Assembly (NCBI RefSeq): GCF_000422385.1
Contig: NZ_AULR01000001.1
Span: 1-64,000, forward strand
Length of the DNA stretch: 64,000 nt
Reading direction: 5' to 3'
Origin: Microbacterium indicum DSM 19969
GTDB lineage: Bacteria; Actinomycetota; Actinomycetes; Actinomycetales; Microbacteriaceae
Made by a program: the position numbers and the translations under genes. Under the pieces are notes generated by a model. That model searched no databases. It was not told the DNA's origin and saw only the letters and a program-made list of their open reading frames with translations. Shown here piece by piece: positions 10,395 to 17,472 of this stretch; positions within the stretch are counted from its first letter, which is position 1, and each line of letters opens with the position of its first letter.

Positions 10395-11162
10395 GTGACG
10401 GATCCCGTTTCCCCCTCCCCCGCGCCCTCGCGCACCCGCCTCGGGTGGGAGATCGGCATCGTGCTGTGCCTCTCGCTCGGGCAGTCGGCCATCACCTCAA
10501 TGCTCTCCTTCATCAAGTCGGCCACCGCCGACGTCGCTCTCTCGCAGCAGGCCACGGCGCTGAACCCGACGCGGAGCGACCAGGCGCTGTGGGATGCGAT
10601 CAGCCGGGTCCTCGACGTGTTCTTCGACCTGTGCCTCGTCGCGCTCGTCATCTACCTGCTGTGGGAGCCGGCGCGGTCGGCCTTCGAACGGATCGGGCTG
10701 ACGTTCTCGCGCTTCTGGCGCGACCTCGGGGTGGGGCTGTGCCTCATCGCCGGGATCGGGATCCCGGGCCTCGCGCTCTACGCCGTGAGCCGGCTCGCGG
10801 GGCTGACGCTGCAGGTGCAGGCGTCGTCGCTCGACGCCGCGTGGTGGACGATCCCGCTCCTCGTGCTGTCGGCGGCGCGGGCGGGGCTGCTCGAGGAGGT
10901 CATCCTCAACGGCTATCTGCTGACGCGCTTCCGCGAGCTCGGGTGGCGGCCGTGGCAGATGCTCGTCTTCGTCTCGCTCCTGCGCGGCAGCTACCACCTG
11001 TACCAGGGCCCGGCGATGGCGGTCGGCAACGCCGTGATGGGCCTCGTCTTCGGGGCCGTCTACCTGCGCTGGGGCCGCGTCATGCCCCTCGTCCTCGCGC
11101 ACACCCTCATCGACACCATCGCCTTCGTCGGCTACCCCCTGGCGGCCCCCTACCTCCCGTAG
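10395..11162 (+). CDS. CPBP-family intramembrane protease-like protein
   Basis: This 255-residue membrane protein has about seven helices and the three CPBP (CAAX protease and bacteriocin processing) motifs. Motif 1 is LLEEVILNGYLLTRF near 163-177, motif 2 is RGSYHLYQG near 200-208, and motif 3 has a His in LAHTLIDTIAFVGY near 235. The conserved EE pair and the two His are present, but the usual Arg of EExxxR is Asn (EEVILN), so activity is uncertain. The start is GTG; alternatives nearby cannot be excluded. It is transcribed divergently from the peptide importer. A 26-bp palindrome begins 2 nt after its stop codon. Confidence 0.78.
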   Translation: MTDPVSPSPAPSRTRLGWEIGIVLCLSLGQSAITSMLSFIKSATADVALSQQATALNPTRSDQALWDAISRVLDVFFDLCLVALVIYLLWEPARSAFERIGLTFSRFWRDLGVGLCLIAGIGIPGLALYAVSRLAGLTLQVQASSLDAAWWTIPLLVLSAARAGLLEEVILNGYLLTRFRELGWRPWQMLVFVSLLRGSYHLYQGPAMAVGNAVMGLVFGAVYLRWGRVMPLVLAHTLIDTIAFVGYPLAAPYLP

Positions 11163-11164
11163 TT

Positions 11165-11221
11165 CCCCTTTTCTCCGTGTTTTCCCCACGCCGCGCGTGG
11201 GGAAAACACGGAGAAAAGGGG
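11165..11221. repeat. 57-nt palindrome, copy 1 of a two-copy family
   Basis: Arms 11165-11190 and 11196-11221 are perfect 26-nt reverse complements around a 5-nt loop (CCGCG). The core of each left arm reads CTCCGTGTTTTCCCCACG. A sister element at 12265-12331 has the same core with GTG changed to GCG and the compensating change in the other arm. It follows the CPBP stop codon directly but lacks a U-tract on either strand, so a simple terminator does not fully explain it. Confidence 0.9.
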
Positions 11222-11242
11222 AGTCGGTACCGGCGGGCAACA

Positions 11243-11285
11243 CGTCCACAGGCCGGATCGGGGCGGGTTGTCCACAGAACGGCGC
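11243..11285 (+). promoter_or_regulatory. dual GTCCACA boxes upstream of the orphan nuclease gene
   Basis: GTCCACA occurs at 11244 and again at 11270, 26 nt apart. The second copy is extended to TTGTCCACAGAACGGCG. The same two-box layout with GTCCCCA, 27 nt apart, lies upstream of the related gene at 49231-50061. The second box also equals the actinobacterial DnaA-box consensus TTGTCCACA. Function unknown; an operator is my inference. Confidence 0.6.
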
Positions 11286-11304
11286 CAGGGGATCCGGAGT
11301 CTGA

Positions 11305-11310
11305 CACCGT
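11305..11310 (+). promoter_or_regulatory. weak -10 (CACCGT) of the orphan nuclease gene
   Basis: CACCGT lies exactly 6 nt before the ATG, where neighbouring genes carry TANNNT. The first T of the consensus is C. The sister locus has CACGAT at the same spacing. Confidence 0.4.
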
Positions 11311-11316
11311 CGGCGC

Positions 11317-12264
11317 ATGACGACCACTCCCCTGCAGACGTTCCGGACCGCCCCCATCGAGCTCGTGACACGCGCGAACCTCGGCGACGACGACTTCCAC
11401 CGGTGGCGGCGCGAGCACGACGTGTTCCGCGTTCGCCCCGCCGTCTACGCCGACCGCGACACCTGGTGGGCGCTCCCGCCATGGGATCGCTACCTCGCGC
11501 GGGTGCACGCCGCCGCGCTGCGCATGCCGCGCGCGGTCTTCGCGCGCGAATCGGCCTGCGCGCTCCTGGGTCTCCCCGTCCTCGGCGAGCCGACCGAGAT
11601 CCACGTGCTCGTGCGGCGGCCCGGAGCCGCGCGCATCACGGGCGATGTGCAAGGGCACTTCGCGACGGACGAGCTCGAGCTCCTGCGCGCCGACGGGCTC
11701 GCCTCGGTGTCGGCGCGCGACACCGTCGTCGACATCGCGCGCTCGGGCCATCCCGCGTACGCGCTCGCGGTCGCCGACGCCGCGATGCGGGAGTCCGGGA
11801 TCACCGGCAGCGATCTCACGACGATCAACGAGTCGCGCGTGAGCGCCCGCGGCCGGCGGCCCGCCGACTGGCCGCTGTCACGCGCGACGGGCGTTCCCGA
11901 GTCGGTGCTCGAGTCCATCAGCCTCGCGGCGATCGAATGGCTCGGCTTCCCCGCGCCCGAGCTGCAGGTCGAGTTCGATCTCGGCGGCGGGGCGATCGCG
12001 CGCGTCGACGCGTTCTGGCGGCGCTGGCGCGTGATCGGCGAGGCGGACGGAGCCGCCAAGTACCGCGGCGACGACCGGTCGATGCTCGCGGAGAAGCGCC
12101 GCGAGGACGCGCTGCGACGCCATGTCTCCGGCTTCGCGCGCTGGGGCTGGGACGAGATCCGCGAGCCGAACACCCTCGGCTCGATCCTCTCCGACGCAGG
12201 CGTGCCGCGGATCCGCCAGCCGGACGCGACGCGCCTCCGCATGCTCCGCGACCTCCTCCCCTGA
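11317..12264 (+). CDS. orphan AbiEi-like winged-helix protein with C-terminal Vsr/PD-(D/E)XK-like domain (locus A)
   Basis: This 315-residue protein begins with an AbiEi-like winged helix (about 15-50, ending FRVRPAVYA). A middle domain (about 60-170) contains FARESACALLGLPV and the SARDTVVDIARSG segment usual in AbiEi-like antitoxins. The C-terminal part (about 195-300) has a nuclease pattern: E in SVLESISLAAIEWLGF, D in ARVDAFW, ExD in IGEADGAAKY, and EKRREDALRRH before the final RWGWDEI strand. This resembles the very-short-patch-repair/DUF559 fold. No AbiEii nucleotidyltransferase is adjacent, so it is not a standard type IV toxin-antitoxin pair. It is enclosed by two matching palindromes. 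Nuclease activity is inference; the domain order is what is seen. Confidence 0.7.
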   Translation: MTTTPLQTFRTAPIELVTRANLGDDDFHRWRREHDVFRVRPAVYADRDTWWALPPWDRYLARVHAAALRMPRAVFARESACALLGLPVLGEPTEIHVLVRRPGAARITGDVQGHFATDELELLRADGLASVSARDTVVDIARSGHPAYALAVADAAMRESGITGSDLTTINESRVSARGRRPADWPLSRATGVPESVLESISLAAIEWLGFPAPELQVEFDLGGGAIARVDAFWRRWRVIGEADGAAKYRGDDRSMLAEKRREDALRRHVSGFARWGWDEIREPNTLGSILSDAGVPRIRQPDATRLRMLRDLLP

Positions 12265-12331
12265 CGAATCTCCTTTTCTCCGCGTTTTCCCCACCCGAGG
12301 CGTGGGGAAAACGCGGAGAAAAGGAGATTCG
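12265..12331. repeat. 67-nt palindrome, copy 2 of a two-copy family
   Basis: Arms 12265-12294 and 12302-12331 are perfect 30-nt reverse complements around a 7-nt loop. The element begins at the base after the stop codon of the preceding gene. The core CTCCGCGTTTTCCCCAC matches copy 1 with a compensated substitution. Its right arm covers the place where a -35 for the NUDIX operon would lie. Confidence 0.9.
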
Positions 12332-12344
12332 AGGGGGGCTCTCG

Positions 12345-12350
12345 TAGGGT
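12345..12350 (+). promoter_or_regulatory. leaderless promoter -10 of the NUDIX operon
   Basis: TAGGGT is followed by 7 nt and the ATG at 12358. The corresponding -35 (about 12322-12328) would fall inside the right arm of the adjacent palindrome. Confidence 0.5.
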
Positions 12351-12357
12351 GGAGCGC

Positions 12358-12825
12358 ATGGCGACACCCGACTTCGTTCTCAGGCTGCGCGAGAGGATCG
12401 GGCACGAGCTGCTGTGCCTCACGGGGGTGACCGCCGTCGTCCTGAAGGGCGACGAGGTCCTGCTCGTCGAGCGCGCCGACAACGGGCGCGTGACCCCCGT
12501 GACCGGGATCGTGGATCCGGGAGAGCAGCCCGCCGTCGCCGCCGTGCGCGAGGTCCTCGAGGAGGCCGACGTCGTCGCCGAGGCCGAGGCGCTCGTCTGG
12601 GTGCACAACCGCCCGCCGCAGACCCACGTCAACGGAGACGTCGCCCAGTACCTCGACATCGTGATCCGCTGCCGCCATGTGTCGGGCGATCCCTTCCCCG
12701 CCGACGGCGAGAACACCCGCGCCTTCTGGCGCCCCCTCGACCAGCTCGACGACCTCGACGGCGAGATGCGCGAGCGGATCCGCACGGCCGTCGCGCACGA
12801 GGGATCCGCGAGGTTCTCCGCGTGA
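12358..12825 (+). CDS. NUDIX hydrolase 1
   Basis: This 155-residue NUDIX protein has an intact box: GIVDPGEQPAVAAV then REVLEEADV, matching G-x5-E-x7-R-E-U-x-E-E-x-x-U. The glutamates that bind Mg2+ are all present. An N-terminal segment (ATPDFVLRLRERIGHELL) precedes the fold. The substrate is a nucleoside diphosphate derivative of unknown identity. ATG 12358 is preferred to the in-frame GTG at 12349 because the -10 box overlaps the latter. It is the first of three NUDIX genes joined by 4-nt stop/start overlaps. Confidence 0.85.
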   Translation: MATPDFVLRLRERIGHELLCLTGVTAVVLKGDEVLLVERADNGRVTPVTGIVDPGEQPAVAAVREVLEEADVVAEAEALVWVHNRPPQTHVNGDVAQYLDIVIRCRHVSGDPFPADGENTRAFWRPLDQLDDLDGEMRERIRTAVAHEGSARFSA

Positions 12826-13241
12826 TCGACCACGAGAACAGGATCATCCGCGTGAGCGCCGTCGTCCTGCGCCACCCGGACGACGGCCGGATCCTCACGG
12901 TTCGCAAGCGCGGGACCGCGAAGTTCATGCAGCCGGGCGGCAAGCCCGAGCCGGGCGAGAGCGCCGTCGACGCCGCGATCCGCGAGATCCGCGAGGAACT
13001 CGGCGTCGACCTCGATCCCGCGCGCCTGCGCCTCCTCGGCGTCTTCAGCGCCCCGGCGGCGAACGAGCCCGGCTACACCGTCGAGAGCACGGCCTTCACG
13101 CACCCGCCCGTCGCGGGCGTCGCTCCGGCCGCCGAGATCGAGGAGATCCGCTGGGTCGACGACGCAGACGAGCTCGGCGACGAGTACGCGCCGCTCATGG
13201 TCACGCGGATCCTCCCCGCTCTGAAGGCGGCCGGCGCGTGA
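12822..13241 (+). CDS. NUDIX hydrolase 2
   Basis: This 139-residue NUDIX protein begins at the GTG that overlaps the previous stop as GTGA. The box is GGKPEPGESAVDAA followed by REIREELGV, with all catalytic glutamates in place. The upstream strand RKRGTAKFMQPGG is typical of small MutT-like enzymes, suggesting (d)NTP or nucleotide-sugar housecleaning. The frame can be opened far upstream, but the coupling to the preceding stop and the family length support this start. It overlaps the following NrtR-like gene by 4 nt. Confidence 0.85.
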   Translation: MIDHENRIIRVSAVVLRHPDDGRILTVRKRGTAKFMQPGGKPEPGESAVDAAIREIREELGVDLDPARLRLLGVFSAPAANEPGYTVESTAFTHPPVAGVAPAAEIEEIRWVDDADELGDEYAPLMVTRILPALKAAGA

Positions 13242-13903
13242 CGGGCGCCCTCCGCGTCGCCGTCTCGACCGTGATCTTCTCGCTCCGCGGCGAGCGGCTC
13301 ATGATCCCGCTCGTCCGCCGCACGCGCGACCCGTTCGCGGGCCGGTGGGCGCTGCCGGGCGGCTGGCTCGGCGCCGAGGAGGGCCTCGACGACGCTGCCG
13401 CGCGCACCCTCGCCGACACGACCGGGCTCTCGGCGAGCTGGCTCGAGCAGCTCTACGCGTTCGGCGACGTCGACCGGTCCCCCGACCGCGTCGTCTCGAT
13501 CGTGTACTGGGCCCTCCTGCGCAGCGACCTCGTCGAGGCGCAGCGTTCGGCCGCCGGCGCCCCCGAGAACGTCGAGTGGTTCGACGTCGACGCGCTGCCG
13601 CCTCTCGCCTTCGACCACGCCGACATCGTCGCCTACGGCGCGTGGCGCCTGCGGAACAAGGTCGGCTACAGCCGCATCGCGGCCGGCCTCCTGCCCGACG
13701 AGTTCACCCTCACGGAGCTGCGCTCGGTCTACGAGGCCGTGCTCGGGCGGCGCATGGATCCGTCGAACTTCCGGCGCCTCATCGAGGGATCCCCCGCGCT
13801 CGTCCCGACCGAGGGAATGCGCACGGGGAGTCACCGCCCCGCGCGGCTGTACCGCTACGACGCGGAGCTCGACTCGATCGATCCGGGGCCGCTCTCGTCC
13901 TGA
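13238..13903 (+). CDS. NrtR-like regulator: degenerate NUDIX domain plus winged helix
   Basis: This 221-residue protein has an N-terminal NUDIX fold (about 1-140) and a C-terminal winged helix (about 150-215: PDEFTLTELRSVYEAVLGRRMDPSNFRRLI), the architecture of NrtR regulators. The NUDIX box reads GGWLGAEEGLDDAAARTLADT: the REUxEE glutamates are replaced by RTLADT, so hydrolysis is probably lost and the domain acts as a ligand sensor. In characterised cases NrtR senses ADP-ribose and represses NAD synthesis or salvage genes, but no nad genes are next to it here. Its start overlaps the previous stop (GTGA). Its 3' end overlaps the convergent exporter gene by 49 bp. Confidence 0.8.
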   Translation: MTGALRVAVSTVIFSLRGERLMIPLVRRTRDPFAGRWALPGGWLGAEEGLDDAAARTLADTTGLSASWLEQLYAFGDVDRSPDRVVSIVYWALLRSDLVEAQRSAAGAPENVEWFDVDALPPLAFDHADIVAYGAWRLRNKVGYSRIAAGLLPDEFTLTELRSVYEAVLGRRMDPSNFRRLIEGSPALVPTEGMRTGSHRPARLYRYDAELDSIDPGPLSS

Positions 13904-15768
13904 TCGAGCACGCGGGTCGCCGCGAGCTGCTCGGCCGCGAGGTCGGCGTAGAGGCCCCCGGCCGCGATGAGCTCGCGGTGCGTGCCCGACTCGACGATGC
14001 GCCCGCCGTCGATCACGTGGATCACGTCGGCGTCGATCACGGTCGACAGCCGGTGCGCGATCGTCAGGGTCGTGCGCCCGTGCGCCGCCGAGTCGATCGC
14101 CTCCTGCACGACCCGCTCGCTCACGGTGTCGAGAGCGCTCGTCGCCTCGTCGAGGAGGAGGACGGGCGGATCCTTGAGCAGGACCCGAGCGATCGCGATC
14201 CGCTGCTTCTCGCCTCCCGAGAGCCGGTACCCGCGCTCGCCGACCACCGTGTCGTAGCCCTCGTCGAACCCGGCGATGATGTGGTGGATGTTCGCCTGAC
14301 GGCAGGCCGTCTCGATCTCGGCGTCGGTCGCGTCGGGCTTCGCGTAGCGGAGGTTCTCGCGGATCGTCGCGTGGAAGAGGTACGTCTCCTGGCTGACGAT
14401 GCCGACGTGGTCGACGATCGACGCGGTCTCGAGCGTGCGCACGTCGGCGCCCGCGAAGAGCACCTCGCCCGACTCGGCCTCGTACATCCGCGGCGTCAGG
14501 TAGAGCACCGTCGTCTTGCCCGCGCCCGACGGCCCGACGAACGCGACGTGCTGCCCGATCTCGGCGGTGAACGAGATCCGGTCGAGCGTCGGCCGCGAGT
14601 CGGGCGACGCGTCGGGGTAGCGGAACACGACGTCGCGGAACTCGATCCGCCCGATCGGCCCCGGCGCCCGGGTCACGGGGACGGCGTCCGGCCGGTCGAC
14701 GATCGCCGGCGCGAGATCGAGGTACTCGAAGATGCGCGCGAAGAGCGCCTGCGAGGTCTGCACCTCGAGCGTGATGCGCATGAGGCTCGTGAGCGGCTGC
14801 AGGAGTCGCGCCTGCACCGTCGTGAACGCGACGATCGCGCCGGCCGTCACGGATCCGACGTCGCCCGAGATGAGGAAGCCCGCCGCGAGGTAGATCACGG
14901 CGGGAACCGCCGACATCAGCACCTGGACGAGGCCGAAGAACCCCTGGCCGCTCATCGTCTGCTGGATCTGCAGGCGGATCTGCGTGGCGTTCTCGTCTCG
15001 GTACCGCCCCGACTCGGCGCGCTGCCGGTTGAACGACTTCGAGAGAAGGATCCCCGACACGCTCAGCGTCTCCTGCGTGATCGCGGTCAGCTCCGACAGC
15101 GACTGCTGCGTCTTCGACGCGATCCGCGCGCGCACCTGCCCCACGCGCCGCTGCACGAAGATCAGGGGCGGCATGATCACGAGCGCGAGGATCGTGAGGC
15201 GCCAGTCGATCAGCACCATCGCGACGATCGACGCGATGACGGTGACGGTGTTGCCGAGGATGCTCGTGAAGGTCGAGGTGAGGACCCCCGACACTCCTCC
15301 GACGTCGTTCTGCAGCCGCGACTGGATGATGCCCGTCTTCGTGCGGGTGAAGAAGCCGAGCTCCATCGACTGCAGGTGGTCGAACATGCGCACGCGCAGG
15401 TCGCCCGTCACGCGGTTGCCGACGCTCGCCGTGAAATAGGTCTGCACGATGCCGACGAGAGCGCTCACGATGTACAGCGCGATCATCGCCACGACGAGCC
15501 AGACGAGCAGGTGCATCCTGACCCCGCCGGACGCGGGGAAGAGCGCGTCGTCGAAGATCCGCTGGATGACGAGGGGCGGGACGACGCCGAGCGCCGCGGC
15601 GACGACGACGAGTGCAGCCGTCGCCGCGATCCGCGCGCGGTACGGGCGGAAGAGCGCGACGATGCGCCGGACGAGGTCCGGGATCTCGGGGGCCTCGGCG
15701 TTCTCGGCGCGCTGCGCCCTCTCGTCGATGGGGCGCATCCCGCGCCCCATCCCCCGTCCCATGCTCAC
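13855..15768 (-). CDS. ABC exporter half-transporter (fused membrane and ATPase domains)
   Basis: This 637-residue protein has a Gly/Met/Arg-rich N-terminus, six membrane helices (about 50-345) of the type I ABC exporter fold, and a C-terminal ATPase. Motifs are Walker A GPSGAGKTTV, Q-loop SQETYLF, signature LSGGEKQRIAIARVLL, Walker B PVLLLDEATSALD and the H-loop AHRLST. The length fits MsbA/LmrA-like half transporters, which act as dimers. The substrate is unknown. The GTG start at 15768 is 6 nt after a -10 box. No partner half-transporter gene is adjacent, so a homodimer is likely. Its stop lies inside the 3' end of the convergent NrtR-like gene. Confidence 0.9.
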   Translation of the reverse strand: MSMGRGMGRGMRPIDERAQRAENAEAPEIPDLVRRIVALFRPYRARIAATAALVVVAAALGVVPPLVIQRIFDDALFPASGGVRMHLLVWLVVAMIALYIVSALVGIVQTYFTASVGNRVTGDLRVRMFDHLQSMELGFFTRTKTGIIQSRLQNDVGGVSGVLTSTFTSILGNTVTVIASIVAMVLIDWRLTILALVIMPPLIFVQRRVGQVRARIASKTQQSLSELTAITQETLSVSGILLSKSFNRQRAESGRYRDENATQIRLQIQQTMSGQGFFGLVQVLMSAVPAVIYLAAGFLISGDVGSVTAGAIVAFTTVQARLLQPLTSLMRITLEVQTSQALFARIFEYLDLAPAIVDRPDAVPVTRAPGPIGRIEFRDVVFRYPDASPDSRPTLDRISFTAEIGQHVAFVGPSGAGKTTVLYLTPRMYEAESGEVLFAGADVRTLETASIVDHVGIVSQETYLFHATIRENLRYAKPDATDAEIETACRQANIHHIIAGFDEGYDTVVGERGYRLSGGEKQRIAIARVLLKDPPVLLLDEATSALDTVSERVVQEAIDSAAHGRTTLTIAHRLSTVIDADVIHVIDGGRIVESGTHRELIAAGGLYADLAAEQLAATRVLDQDESGPGSIESSSAS

Positions 15769-15774
15769 CCGTCG

Positions 15775-15780
15775 AGCTTA
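15775..15780 (-). promoter_or_regulatory. leaderless promoter -10 of the ABC exporter
   Basis: Minus-strand TAAGCT, then 6 nt, then GTG at 15768. Confidence 0.5.
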
Positions 15781-15851
15781 GGACGCCCGGCCCGCGGGAC
15801 GATCGGATGAACAGACGCCCGGAGGGGGAATAGCGCGGGCTGACAGCCCGT

Positions 15852-15857
15852 TAGGCT
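15852..15857 (+). promoter_or_regulatory. -10 box of the MFS exporter gene
   Basis: TAGGCT follows a small hairpin (CGGGCT/AGCCCG at about 15837-15851). The first good start with a Shine-Dalgarno is at 15941, so this gene would carry a leader of about 75 nt, unlike its leaderless neighbours. The leader can form AGGGGC/GCCCCT. Confidence 0.4.
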
Positions 15858-15940
15858 TGACTGTCCGCTCGCGAGGGGCAATCTCCGCGCGCCCCTGGCC
15901 CGGGGCGGTCATCTTCTTCACCCCAGATGGAGTGTCACTT

Positions 15941-17422
15941 TTGACGACCACCGACACCGGAAGCGAGCGGTCTCCGCGCACGCAGTCCACCGAGACGGTC
16001 GATCCCCGCAGCATGCGGGTGATCTGGCTGCTCCTCGTCGCCGCCTTCGTCGCGATCCTCAACGAGACGACGATGTCGATCGCGATCCCCCACCTCCAGG
16101 CCGACCTTGGGATCCCGCCCGAGCAGGGCCAGTGGTTCACGAGCGGCTTCATGCTCACGATGGCCGTCGTCATCCCGACGACGGGCTTCATCATCGAGCG
16201 CTTCACGACGCGCCAGGTGTTCCTGGCCGCGATGATCGCGTTCTCGCTCGGCACGGCGATCGCGCTCGTCGCGCCCGGCTTCACCCTCCTCCTCGTCGGC
16301 CGCATCGTGCAGGCCGCTGGAACGGGCATCATGATGCCGCTCCTCATGACGACGATCATGAACGTCGTGCCGTCGCGCTCGCGCGGCCGCTTCATGGGCC
16401 GCGTCGGCCTCGTGATCTCCTTCGGCCCCGCGATCGGACCGACGCTCTCGGGCTTCATCCTCGACATCGCGTCGTGGCGCTGGCTCTTCGGGATCATCCT
16501 GCCGATCGCGCTCATCGCACTGCTCCTCGGGGCGAAGTGGATGACCAACCTCGGCGTGAACTCGCACTCCCCGATCGACGTCGCGTCGGTCGTCTTCTCG
16601 GCGCTCGGCTTCGGCGGCCTCGTGTACGGCCTCAGCCAGATCGGCAGTCACGGCGGCGCGGGCGGCGGCATGAGCCCCGTCGCGATCGTCTCGCTCGTCG
16701 TCGGCGTCGTGTTCCTCACGGTGTTCGTGTGGCGCCAGATCGCGCTCCAGAAGCAGGACCGCCCCCTCCTCGACCTGCGCGTCTTCCGCGCGCGCAACTT
16801 CGTGATGGGCGTCATCACGATGGCCGTCGTGGCATTCTCGATGTTCGGCACCTTCGGCCTGCTCCCGCAGTACCTGCAGAACATCGCGGGCCTCGACTCG
16901 CTCATGTCGGGCCTCGTGCTCCTGCCCGGCGCCGTGATCATGGGCGTGCTCGGCCCGTTCATGGGCCGGGTCTACGACGCCCGCGGCCCCCGCACGCTGC
17001 TCGTGCCCGGCACGATCCTCATCTCGGCATCGCTGTTCCTCTACTCGACGGTCGGCGCCGGAACGCCCCCGTGGCTCATCGTGGTCATCCAGATCGTCAT
17101 GTCGGTGGGTCTCGCGAGCGCCATGACGCCGCTGATGTCGGCGTCGCTCGGATCGCTCGGGCGCCGCTACTACTCGCACGGATCGGCGATGCTCAACACC
17201 GTGCAACAGGTCGCGGGCGCCGCCGCGACGGCGCTCCTGATCGCGATCTACTCGTCGATCCTCTCGAGCGGCGTCGCCGACGGCCTCTCGGTCCCCGAGG
17301 CCGGCCAGAGCGGCACGCACCTCGCGTTCCTCATCGCGGCGATCGTCGCGATCGTCCCCGTCGTGCTCGCGTTCTTCATCGTGAAGCCCGAGGAGGACGC
17401 GCCCGCGCCGTCGGCGCACTGA
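15941..17422 (+). CDS. MFS drug:H+ antiporter, DHA2 (14-helix) type
   Basis: This major facilitator of 493 residues has around 14 membrane helices. The first helix region carries AILNETTMSIAIPHLQADL, the D1-type motif of DHA2 exporters. GRIVQAAGTGIMMPLLMT and motif C GPAIGPTLSGFILD follow. The family exports drugs or metabolites using the proton gradient. The TTG at 15941 was chosen because GGAG lies 8 nt upstream (15929-15932). An in-frame GTG at 15932 is a close alternative, and the open frame reaches back to 15857. No TetR or MarR gene is adjacent. A terminator hairpin follows, shared with the convergent rluA-type gene. Confidence 0.87.
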   Translation: MTTTDTGSERSPRTQSTETVDPRSMRVIWLLLVAAFVAILNETTMSIAIPHLQADLGIPPEQGQWFTSGFMLTMAVVIPTTGFIIERFTTRQVFLAAMIAFSLGTAIALVAPGFTLLLVGRIVQAAGTGIMMPLLMTTIMNVVPSRSRGRFMGRVGLVISFGPAIGPTLSGFILDIASWRWLFGIILPIALIALLLGAKWMTNLGVNSHSPIDVASVVFSALGFGGLVYGLSQIGSHGGAGGGMSPVAIVSLVVGVVFLTVFVWRQIALQKQDRPLLDLRVFRARNFVMGVITMAVVAFSMFGTFGLLPQYLQNIAGLDSLMSGLVLLPGAVIMGVLGPFMGRVYDARGPRTLLVPGTILISASLFLYSTVGAGTPPWLIVVIQIVMSVGLASAMTPLMSASLGSLGRRYYSHGSAMLNTVQQVAGAAATALLIAIYSSILSSGVADGLSVPEAGQSGTHLAFLIAAIVAIVPVVLAFFIVKPEEDAPAPSAH

Positions 17423-17435
17423 TCGCCCCGCCCAT

Positions 17436-17472
17436 CGTGAGGCCGTCGCCCGATCCGGGCGGCGGCCTCACG
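17436..17472. terminator. bidirectional terminator between MFS and RluA-type genes
   Basis: A 17-bp stem (17436-17452 with 17456-17472, one G-U) has a 3-nt loop. It starts 13 nt after the MFS stop and overlaps the stop codon of the convergent pseudouridine synthase gene. Confidence 0.75.

Noticed and set aside
11268..11276. Perfect actinobacterial DnaA box TTGTCCACA, suggesting a replication origin or DnaA-titration site
   Set aside because: It is an isolated copy with one partial companion; there is no cluster, no dnaA/dnaN genes and no AT-rich unwinding region. It is better explained as part of the dual-box element shared with the DUF559 locus.
11317..12264. Calling the locus A gene the antitoxin of an AbiE type IV toxin-antitoxin system
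   Set aside because: No AbiEii-type nucleotidyltransferase gene lies on either side; the neighbours are a CPBP protein and NUDIX hydrolases, and the C-terminus looks nuclease-like.
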